A stretch of 6,855 bases of DNA from Acidobacteriota bacterium. GTDB taxonomy: Bacteria; Acidobacteriota; Vicinamibacteria; Vicinamibacterales; JACQTH01. The notes beneath the pieces were generated by a model. It was not told where the DNA came from. It worked only from the letters and a program-made list of their open reading frames with translations, and did not search any database. The translations under genes were made by a program, and so were the position numbers. The stretch's first letter is position 1; each line of letters opens with the position of its first letter. This document shows, piece by piece, positions 1 to 5,528 of this stretch. The stretch lies in the NCBI GenBank assembly GCA_016210935.1, contig JACQTH010000589.1:1-6855 (forward strand), in the 5' to 3' direction.

Positions 1-504
1 GGCAAGCGGATCGGCGGCCACGTGTCCGGCTTCGTCGCGCACCTGATCGGCGGCTGGCAGTTCAACACGATCGGCGAGATCCAGACGGGGCGGCCGCTCG
101 CGTTGAGCGGCAATGCGATTCTGCTCGCCGACAGCGTGAAGCTGCCCAAGGGACAGCAGGCGTACACCAAGTGGTTCGACAACAGCACGAGGACAAACCC
201 GCGGCCGGACGGCACCTTTGCGTGGGACGTGATAGGAGCCAACGATTACCGCCAGGTCGGATTCCGTCTCCACGACGTGAACGAACCCACCGTCCCCCAG
301 TGGGCCTTCTCGTTGTTCAAGACGACGCGTGTGTCGAACCGCGTCAACCTGCAAATTCGGATCGAGACGTTCAACGTGTTCAACGCGCGGCTCTACGGGG
401 TGCCCGAAATGAACCCGAACAGCGCGAATTTCGGCATCGTCAGCACCGGGAGCCAGGTGAATTTCGCGCGGACGACGCAGCTCGGGCTGCGGATGTCTTT
501 CTGA
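1..504 (+). CDS. Oar-like TonB-dependent receptor, C-terminal fragment (5' end outside window)
   Basis: The reading frame is open from base 1 to a TGA at 502-504, giving 167 residues that are the end of a larger outer-membrane beta-barrel. It aligns by eye with the C-terminus of the complete receptor immediately downstream. Shared signatures, in order, are GKR near the left edge, LIGGWQ, a TGRP/SGRP turn, a WF motif, an amphipathic strand IRIETFNVFN (FRLEAFNV in the neighbour), NSANFG (SSANFG) and a last strand TTQLGLRMSF. Ending in phenylalanine is the usual beta-signal read by the BAM machinery. A GTG at 22 can open a frame but sits in mid-strand and has no ribosome binding site, so the gene must begin upstream of the window. 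The family comprises TonB-dependent receptors with an N-terminal carboxypeptidase-regulatory-like domain; that domain is not visible here. The transported substrate cannot be told. Together with the next gene it forms a tandem paralogous pair. Confidence 0.92.
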   Translation, partial: GKRIGGHVSGFVAHLIGGWQFNTIGEIQTGRPLALSGNAILLADSVKLPKGQQAYTKWFDNSTRTNPRPDGTFAWDVIGANDYRQVGFRLHDVNEPTVPQWAFSLFKTTRVSNRVNLQIRIETFNVFNARLYGVPEMNPNSANFGIVSTGSQVNFARTTQLGLRMSF

Positions 505-506
505 GA

Positions 507-552
507 GAGTGCCTGAAGTGCCAAGAGTGCCTGAAGTGCCTGGAGTGCAGAG
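507..552 (+). repeat. Short GTGCC direct repeats between the two receptor genes
   Basis: The 16-base unit GAGTGCCTGAAGTGCC occurs at 507-522 and again at 525-540 (period 18), followed by a degenerate partial copy, TGGAGTGC, at 541-548. The core GTGCCTG appears three times, at 509-515, 527-533 and 536-542. Low-complexity repeats of this kind are, from general familiarity, frequent in acidobacterial intergenic DNA; here they fill the gap just after the upstream stop codon. A GTG at 509 extends the downstream frame through these repeats, but that translation (MPEVPRVPEVPGV...) is a repeat artefact. Confidence 0.75.
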
Positions 553-577
553 CAGGCACCCTAGTCACCCCAGGCAC
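527..577 (+). other. Possible nested stem-loop in the leader of the second receptor gene
   Basis: The GTGCCTG repeats are faced by two inverted copies, CAGGCAC at 553-559 and 571-577. One consistent fold pairs 527-533 with 571-577 outside and 536-542 with 553-559 inside, with a 10-base apical loop. An alternative is an 8-bp stem pairing 536-543 with 570-577. No T-run follows, so it is not a standard intrinsic terminator. It ends about 12 bases before the probable ribosome binding site at 589-592, so it could influence translation, RNA stability or read-through between the tandem genes. That role is inference. Confidence 0.45.
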
Positions 578-588
578 CTTATGCACCT

Positions 589-592
589 AGGA
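589..592 (+). promoter_or_regulatory. Ribosome binding site deciding the start at 599
   Basis: AGGA lies 6 bases upstream of the ATG at 599. Two earlier in-frame starts, GTG 509 and ATG 581, lack a comparable site and would put repeat-encoded residues in front of an otherwise perfect signal peptide. Confidence 0.6.
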
Positions 593-598
593 TTCCCT

Positions 599-3500
599 AT
601 GCGCATTCTCTTCGTAACCATCGGGTTTTCACTTGCTGCGATCGCAGCCGCGGCACAGGAGTACCGCGGCACGATTCTCGGCCGGGTTCTCGATCAACAG
701 GACGCCGTGGTTCCGGGCGCCACACTCGTGATCACAAACGAGAAAACGAATGTCTCCGCCGAGGCCGTGACGGAGGCGGACGGCGCCTACACCGTTCCCT
801 TTCTGATTCCGGGCACCTACCGCATCGAGGTCGAGTTGCCCGGGTTCAAGAAATTCGCGCGCACCGGCGTCACGGTCGCGATCGGCCAGCGCGTCGCGGT
901 CGATATCCGACTGGAGGTGGGGACCGTCGCCGAAATGATCGTTGTGACGGCCGACGCGTCGCTCCTCGACACTGCGAGCGGCACACTCGGGCAGGTCATC
1001 GATCAGACACGCGTCGAGGCGATGCCGCTGAACGGCCGGATGATCTTCATGCTGAACCGTCTGGCCGGCGGGGTGATTTGGCAGGTGCCGACGTTTGGGG
1101 CCACCGGGACGTCCGGCCTTCGGCCATTCGACAACAACGGCGGATCGGCGTGGTCGATCAACGGCGGCCGGGTCGGCCAGAACGAGTTCCTGCTCGACGG
1201 CGCGCCCAACAGCACGCGTGGCCGCTACAACTTCGCGCCGCCGGTCGACGCCGTCGAGGAATTCAAGATTCAAACCAATACGTACGACGCGCAGTACGGC
1301 CGGACCGGCGGCGGCGTGGTCAACATGACGCTCAAGAGCGGGACGAATGCCTTCCGGGTCCAGGGATGGGAGTTCTTCAAGCACGACGCGCTCAACGCGA
1401 ACGACACGCTGAACAAGGCGCAGGGCACGCCGAAGCCGGGCTATCTCGCGAATCAGTACGGCGTCACGGGCGGTGGACCGGTGGTGCGGAACAAGACCTT
1501 CTACATGGCGACCTTCGAAGGCCTGCGCGAGCGGCCTTCGTTTCCGATCACCACGAGCGTGCCGACCCAAGCCGAGCGGCGGGGCGATTTCAGCCAGAGC
1601 TACACCGACCAGCGGACGCCGCTCGTCATCTACGATCCGCTGACGACAACGTGCGCCGCGGGCCGTTGCACACGCACGCCGTTCCCCAGCAACGTGATTC
1701 CTCCGGACCGGATCAATCCGATCGCGCAGAAGATCCTCTTGCTCTATCCGCTGCCGAACGTGCCCAACCAGCGACTCAACAACTTCGTCAACGGCGTCAA
1801 CAACGCCCGGTACGATTACGATTCCGAAGTCCTGCGCATCGATCACAAGCTGTCGACATCGCAGAAGCTGGCCGTGTCGATCCACCGCAACCACCGCGAT
1901 GAATTCCGCAGCACGAACGGCCTGCAGGGCACGATCGCCAATCAGGGCCAGTGGCCGCAGACGCGCGACAATCGCGGCGGGACCGTCGACTGGGTCGACG
2001 TACTGGGGTCCGGCCTCTTGAACGTCCGCGTCGGGTTCACGAGCTTCATCGAGACGAACCAGCTGGGTGACGTCAAGGAGTTCGATGCCGGCCAGCTCGG
2101 GTTCGCAGCGCTCCCAGGTCCGTACATGCCACGCGTCGAGCTGGAGCAGTTCTCGACGATCGGCGTCGGCAGCGACGGGCGCAACGTCGAGGACAACACG
2201 CTGAGCCTGCAGGCCAACTACACGATGAACGTGTCCCGCCAGACGCTGCGGTTCGGCGGCGAGTACCGAAACATCCGGGCGAATCCGTCGACGACCGGTA
2301 CCTCCAACGGCACCTTCAACTTCACGCGCACCTTCACCCGCAGAGATCCGAACTCCGCCGATGCTGCCAGCGGCAACTCGGTCGCGAGCTTTCTGCTCGG
2401 GTATCCGGCGAGTGCGAGCATTGGGGCGGGGAACCAGCGCTCGGCGGCGTGGGACTATGTGGTCGCCTTCTTCCAGGACGATCTGCGGCTGAGCCGCAGG
2501 CTGACGGTGAATCTGGGAATCCGCTGGGAGTACGAATCGGGCGTCACGGAGAAACAGAACCGGCTGGTCCGCGGCTTCGCGTTCGACGCCGCGAATCCGC
2601 TCGCGTCGGCCATTCGCGGCCGATCGGGCATCGCCGAATGTCCCGCGTGCGCTGACCTGCGCGGCGGGCTTCTGTTCGCGGGCGTGGACGGGGTCAGCGA
2701 GGAGCTGTTCGATCCGGACCGCAACAACGTTCAGCCGCGCATCGGATTCGCATACGCCTGGAACGACAAGACGGTGGTCCGCGGCGGATACGGGTTGTAC
2801 TACCGATATCGCGATCGGCTCGGCGCGCAGGATCCATTTTTCGTCAGCACGCCGTATATCGCGAACGACATCAACGGACGGGTCGGGATTCCGGAAACCA
2901 CCTTGAACTCCTTCGTGAACCCGTTCCCCGGCGGCAAGCTTGCGGCGCCGGGCGCCAGCGAGGGGCTCCTGACCCTGGTCGGCCGCGGGATCAGCTTCGA
3001 CGATCCTTCGAACAAGGTGCCGAACATTCATCAGTACAACATCACGGTGTCGCGCGAGCTTGCCCGCCATCTCATGGTCGAGGCGAGCTACGTCGGCAGC
3101 CGAAGCCATAGCCTGTCGATCGGGGGCAGCTTGAACATCAACGCGATCACCCGGGAGGATCAGGCGAGGGGTGCCGCGTATCTCCAGCAGGCCGTGCCGA
3201 ACCCGTTCGCCGGGCTGCTGCCGGGGACGGCCCGCAACGGCACGACGATTCAGCGGCAGGAGCTGCTGCGCGCGTTTCCGCAGTTTGCCGGCATCACCCG
3301 CAATGCCTGGTCGATCGGCGAGACGTGGTACCACTCGCTTCAGACGATCGTGCAGAAGCGGATGTCGGACGGCCTGACGTTCACCAGCTCGTACACCTTC
3401 TCGAACACGAAGGAGCGCAACAGTTTCTTGAACGATCAGGATGCGGTCGCCGCGTTCCACGATCCGGACACCGCGAATCTCGTGGAGCAGGTCACCGACT

Positions 3501-4078
3501 ATCACCGGCCGCACGTGTGGGTGTTCAGCGGCGTGTACGAGCTGCCGTTTGGAAGCGGGAAGAGATTTGGCTCGAGCGCGACAGCGCTGATCGAGAAGCT
3601 GATTGGAGGCTGGCAGGCGAACTGGAACTTCAACTGGCAGTCGGGTCGGCCTGTGGATCAACCGGGAGGACTGGAGCGGATCTCCGGGATGTCGGCTAAG
3701 CTCGATAATCCGACACCCGATCGCTGGTTCAATACGTGTTACGTTGATCTCGCGGGCAATACGCAGCGATGTCAGGCCGGCGAGAGCCCGGTCTGGCGCC
3801 AGCGTCCTCCGTTCACGCAGCGGACCACGCCCAACCGGTTCGATGACATCCAGCGGCCCTGGAAGCCGACGCTCGATGCGTCCATCTTCAAGCACGTGCG
3901 CTTTAGCGATCGGAAGCGGCTCGAGTTTCGACTCGAGGCCTTCAACGTCACGAACGTCGTCATTTTCGATACGCCGAACACCGATTTTTCGAGCGCGAAT
4001 TTCGGGCGGATCCCGCAGCCGCGGCGCAGCATCTATTTCCCGCGGAACGTCCAGCTGGGCGTGAAGGTGTATTTTTAG
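599..4078 (+). CDS. Oar-like TonB-dependent receptor with carboxypeptidase-regulatory-like N-terminal domain
   Basis: This is a complete 1159-residue outer-membrane receptor. Residues 1-19 form a signal peptide (Arg2, hydrophobic core, AAA cleavage site before Gln20). Residues about 24-106 match the carboxypeptidase-regulatory-like beta-sandwich: GRVLDQQDAVVPGA, a DGAY turn at 61-64, and LIPGTYRIEVELPGFK. The plug follows from about 118 to 245, with FLLDG at 197-201 and YGRTGGGVVN at 233-242. The rest is barrel, with family signatures GGGP (291-294), FEG (306-308), the IPPDRINP...YPLPN segment (367-387), GKRFG, LIGGWQ and a final strand NVQLGVKVYF ending in Phe. Three close cysteine pairs (352/357, 681/684, 1047/1058) may be disulfides in surface loops. 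Such proteins take up ligands with TonB energy or act in surface assembly, as for Myxococcus Oar; the substrate is unknown and no clear TonB box is visible. The start at 599 is preferred for its AGGA site and signal peptide. A paralogue lies directly upstream. Confidence 0.95.
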   Translation: MRILFVTIGFSLAAIAAAAQEYRGTILGRVLDQQDAVVPGATLVITNEKTNVSAEAVTEADGAYTVPFLIPGTYRIEVELPGFKKFARTGVTVAIGQRVAVDIRLEVGTVAEMIVVTADASLLDTASGTLGQVIDQTRVEAMPLNGRMIFMLNRLAGGVIWQVPTFGATGTSGLRPFDNNGGSAWSINGGRVGQNEFLLDGAPNSTRGRYNFAPPVDAVEEFKIQTNTYDAQYGRTGGGVVNMTLKSGTNAFRVQGWEFFKHDALNANDTLNKAQGTPKPGYLANQYGVTGGGPVVRNKTFYMATFEGLRERPSFPITTSVPTQAERRGDFSQSYTDQRTPLVIYDPLTTTCAAGRCTRTPFPSNVIPPDRINPIAQKILLLYPLPNVPNQRLNNFVNGVNNARYDYDSEVLRIDHKLSTSQKLAVSIHRNHRDEFRSTNGLQGTIANQGQWPQTRDNRGGTVDWVDVLGSGLLNVRVGFTSFIETNQLGDVKEFDAGQLGFAALPGPYMPRVELEQFSTIGVGSDGRNVEDNTLSLQANYTMNVSRQTLRFGGEYRNIRANPSTTGTSNGTFNFTRTFTRRDPNSADAASGNSVASFLLGYPASASIGAGNQRSAAWDYVVAFFQDDLRLSRRLTVNLGIRWEYESGVTEKQNRLVRGFAFDAANPLASAIRGRSGIAECPACADLRGGLLFAGVDGVSEELFDPDRNNVQPRIGFAYAWNDKTVVRGGYGLYYRYRDRLGAQDPFFVSTPYIANDINGRVGIPETTLNSFVNPFPGGKLAAPGASEGLLTLVGRGISFDDPSNKVPNIHQYNITVSRELARHLMVEASYVGSRSHSLSIGGSLNINAITREDQARGAAYLQQAVPNPFAGLLPGTARNGTTIQRQELLRAFPQFAGITRNAWSIGETWYHSLQTIVQKRMSDGLTFTSSYTFSNTKERNSFLNDQDAVAAFHDPDTANLVEQVTDYHRPHVWVFSGVYELPFGSGKRFGSSATALIEKLIGGWQANWNFNWQSGRPVDQPGGLERISGMSAKLDNPTPDRWFNTCYVDLAGNTQRCQAGESPVWRQRPPFTQRTTPNRFDDIQRPWKPTLDASIFKHVRFSDRKRLEFRLEAFNVTNVVIFDTPNTDFSSANFGRIPQPRRSIYFPRNVQLGVKVYF

Positions 4079-4140
4079 GGGGCCAGGGGCCAGGGGCCGC
4101 GGGCGAGGAACGAGAGGCCAGGGCCGGGACCGGGGGTTGG
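4078..4140 (+). repeat. G-rich tract with GGGGCCA tandem units and G-quadruplex potential
   Basis: Starting at the last base of the receptor stop codon, G-runs occupy 4078-4082, 4086-4089, 4093-4096 and 4101-4103, separated by loops CCA, CCA and CCGC. This satisfies the usual four-run quadruplex pattern. Further runs lie at 4121-4123, 4126-4128 and 4132-4136. The first part is built from GGGGCCA units of period 7. GGCC segments could also pair with one another, so a hairpin competes with a quadruplex. It is the 3' untranslated region of the receptor transcript. The rest of the gap, 4141-4172, shows nothing I can identify. Confidence 0.55.
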
Positions 4141-4172
4141 AGACAGGATCGGGCGGTTCCGCGGTTCGGGAT

Positions 4173-4209
4173 TCCATTGAGTTGTAGAGTCCGGCTTTAG
4201 CCGGACCGT
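4173..4209 (+). repeat. REP-like palindromic element, copy 1 (GTAG head)
   Basis: This is a 37-bp unit repeated at 4217-4253 with a single substitution. It holds a GTAG tetranucleotide (4184-4187) followed by a perfect inverted repeat: GTCCGGCT at 4189-4196, TT, then AGCCGGAC at 4199-4206. A GTAG or GTGG head beside a GC-rich palindrome is the known format of REP elements mobilised by REP-associated tyrosine transposases (RAYTs). No RAYT gene lies in the window, so membership of that class rests on format alone. Confidence 0.7.
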
Positions 4210-4216
4210 TGTGGAG

Positions 4217-4253
4217 TCCATTGAGTTGTGGAGTCCGGCTTTAGCCGGACCGT
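4217..4253 (+). repeat. REP-like palindromic element, copy 2 (GTGG head)
   Basis: This copy is identical to the unit at 4173-4209 except for one A-to-G change, which turns the head from GTAG into GTGG (4228-4231). The inverted repeat at 4233-4250 is unchanged. The two copies have a 44-bp period. Between them, at 4208-4219, a truncated third head (GTTGTGGAGTCC) lacks the palindrome, which suggests slippage or partial duplication. The element ends only 11 bases before the ATG of the acetyltransferase gene, so any transcript starting upstream carries this hairpin in its 5' leader. Confidence 0.7.
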
Positions 4254-4264
4254 CGATCACACTG

Positions 4265-4831
4265 ATGCTTCGTTCAGTCACCACGACCTACCTGGAAATG
4301 ACCGATCCGGCTGATTTCCGGCCGGCACGATCCAGCCCCGCTGGGTTTCACCTGACGCGCGTCGAGGCTCCTTCTCCTGAATACAGCCGGTTCTTGTACA
4401 CGGCCGTCGGTTCACGGTGGTGGTGGTACATGCGGCTCCCGTGGGACTACGCGCGGTGGTTGGCCTATCTCGATCGCGACGGGCTCGAAACCTGGGTGGC
4501 GTACGTCTCGGGCGCGCCGGCGGGATACTTCGAGCTCGAGAAACAGGAGGGGGGCAACGTCGAAATCGCCTCGTTCGGACTGCTGCCGCACTTCATCGGC
4601 CAGCGTCTCGGCGGCCCGCTGCTGGACGCGGCGATACGCCGAGCCTGGGACTGGGGCGCCACGCGCGTCTGGCTTCACACCTGCGAGCTCGATCATCCGC
4701 GGGCGCTGCAGAACTATCTCTCACGAGGCTTCCGTGTCTACCGGACCGAGCAACTTACCGAGGACCTGCCTGATGTGCCTCTGCAGCCCTGGCCGGGAGC
4801 CGGATTCGACCTCGTGAAGAATCCCGCGTAG
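4265..4831 (+). CDS. GNAT family N-acetyltransferase
   Basis: This 188-residue protein belongs to the Gcn5-related acetyltransferases, cytoplasmic enzymes that move an acetyl group from acetyl-CoA to an amine; the acceptor is unknown. An aromatic patch (SRWWWY at 50-55, then LPWDYARW) precedes the fold. The central strands are ETWVAY (75-80), PAGYFELE (85-92) and VEIASFGLLP (99-108). The acetyl-CoA pyrophosphate loop is IGQRLGG (111-117) at the head of helix LLDAAIRRAW. Then come RVWLHTCELDHPRAL (134-148), a motif I associate with a widespread GNAT subgroup, and NYLSRGF (150-156), the usual late GNAT helix. The ATG at 4265 is chosen because the earlier in-frame GTG at 4211 would translate the REP-like repeat. 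No good Shine-Dalgarno is visible before 4265; ATG 4298 is an alternative that keeps the core domain. The next gene begins 13 bp after the stop, suggesting an operon. Confidence 0.92.
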   Translation: MLRSVTTTYLEMTDPADFRPARSSPAGFHLTRVEAPSPEYSRFLYTAVGSRWWWYMRLPWDYARWLAYLDRDGLETWVAYVSGAPAGYFELEKQEGGNVEIASFGLLPHFIGQRLGGPLLDAAIRRAWDWGATRVWLHTCELDHPRALQNYLSRGFRVYRTEQLTEDLPDVPLQPWPGAGFDLVKNPA

Positions 4832-4844
4832 ACTCGATCGTCGG

Positions 4845-5456
4845 ATGAAGCATCTCGCCGTTCTGATCGTGATGGTGACGTGTGTACTCACGGCCTCTAC
4901 GCCGGCGAGTGCGCAACCCAATCCAGGGCGGTTCGAGATTGGCGGACAGATGGTGGGGACGACGCTTCGTCAGTTCGATGACCGCGATCTCGGCCTCGGC
5001 GGGCGGTTTGCGTGGCGGCCGGTCGACCTGCTCGGGATCGAAGCCGAACTCAACGTGTATCCGTCGGATTTTCCGGATCGTTTCCCTTTCAGCAGGTCTC
5101 GCACAGAAGCGCTCTTCGGTATGACGGTCGGGCCGACGCTTGGCCGTGTGAGACCGTTTGCGAGGGCGCGTCCCGGGTTTGTCGTGTTCGGCGAAGCCCC
5201 ACGGCCGTTCCCGTGCATTGCGATCTTCCCGCCACCGCTTCCGTGCCGGCTCGCGGCCGGCGAGCGCGTCTTTGCCTTTGACATTGGTGGAGGCATCGAG
5301 TTCACCGCCGCGCGCAACGTGTTTGTCCGGTTCGATGCCGGTGACCGGGTGCTGAGATACCCGGGTCCAAGCTTCGATGCGGACCGGCGCGTCCGATCGG
5401 ACGCGTTCTTCACGCACGACTTCCGATTCGCCGCAGGTGCCGGCCTGCGGTTCTGA
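4845..5456 (+). CDS. Secreted outer-membrane beta-barrel-type protein, hypothetical
   Basis: This 203-residue protein has a clear signal peptide: Lys2, a hydrophobic core LAVLIVMVTCVL, and ASA cleavage before Gln24. The mature part alternates polar and hydrophobic residues in short strands separated by charged turns: RFEIGGQMVG, LGLGGRFAWRP, GIEAELNVYP, EALFGMTVGPTLG, RPFARARPGFVVFG, AFDIGGGIEF, NVFVRFDAGD, and FRFAAGAGLRF ending in Phe. This pattern, its size and the terminal aromatic residue fit a small eight-strand barrel like the outer-membrane beta-barrel domain family (OmpA/OmpW-like). No enzyme motif is seen. A proline-rich segment at about 119-134 carries the only two mature-chain cysteines, Cys124 and Cys134, possibly a disulfide-tied surface loop. 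It follows the acetyltransferase by 13 bp and is probably co-transcribed. The ribosome site before ATG 4845 is weak (TCGG directly adjacent). Specific function is unknown; a periplasmic beta-rich protein is the main alternative. Confidence 0.82.
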   Translation: MKHLAVLIVMVTCVLTASTPASAQPNPGRFEIGGQMVGTTLRQFDDRDLGLGGRFAWRPVDLLGIEAELNVYPSDFPDRFPFSRSRTEALFGMTVGPTLGRVRPFARARPGFVVFGEAPRPFPCIAIFPPPLPCRLAAGERVFAFDIGGGIEFTAARNVFVRFDAGDRVLRYPGPSFDADRRVRSDAFFTHDFRFAAGAGLRF

Positions 5457-5465
5457 CACTTCTTC

Positions 5466-5489
5466 GTAGCTTCCGCCTTCAGGCGGAAG
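5466..5489 (+). repeat. REP-like palindromic element, copy 3 with a different stem
   Basis: A GTAG head (5466-5469) is followed by a perfect 9-bp inverted repeat: CTTCCGCCT at 5470-5478, TC, then AGGCGGAAG at 5481-5489. The architecture matches the 4184-4206 and 4228-4250 elements (head, self-complementary arms, CTTYAG centre), but the stem bases differ in a compensated way. It sits in the 72-bp gap between two convergent genes. A hairpin there could protect or end both transcripts, but neither strand shows a following T-run, so I do not call it an intrinsic terminator. Confidence 0.65.
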
Positions 5490-5528
5490 ATCGTGGGGCA
5501 ACGTTCCCGAGGTTCATGCCCGGTCCCC

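Noticed and set aside
509..598. N-terminal extension of the second receptor from GTG 509 or ATG 581
   Set aside because: The added residues are translated repeats (PEVPRVPEVPGV) that would sit in front of a complete signal peptide. ATG 599 has an AGGA site at good spacing.
1078..1902. A 274-codon overlapping plus-strand frame within the receptor
   Set aside because: It is Arg/Ala/Gly-rich with no recognisable domain and lies wholly inside a conserved gene in another frame; it is a typical GC-rich shadow.
629..4177. A 1182-codon open frame on the minus strand covering almost the whole receptor gene
   Set aside because: It shares codon boundaries with the receptor frame, so it stays open merely because the receptor uses no TTA, CTA or TCA codons from there on, as expected of a GC-biased gene. 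It ends exactly at the receptor's TCA serine codon at 629-631. Its translation is Arg/Asp/Val-rich with no domain signature, while the sense strand has a complete conserved receptor.
4173..4253. CRISPR array
   Set aside because: There are only two palindromic repeats, with 7 bases between them and the intervening sequence itself repeat-derived; no spacers and no cas genes are present.
4211..4264. Extension of the acetyltransferase to GTG 4211
   Set aside because: The extra 18 codons lie inside the REP-like repeat and add nothing resembling the GNAT fold.
5470..5489. Intrinsic terminator
   Set aside because: The hairpin is GC-rich, but neither strand has a T-run after it, so the classical requirement fails; it is described as a REP-like element instead.
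4755..5501. A 248-codon minus-strand frame opposite the acetyltransferase end and the barrel gene
   Set aside because: Its translation is rich in charged residues without domain signatures. The plus strand has a signal peptide, a strand pattern and a terminal Phe that explain the region.
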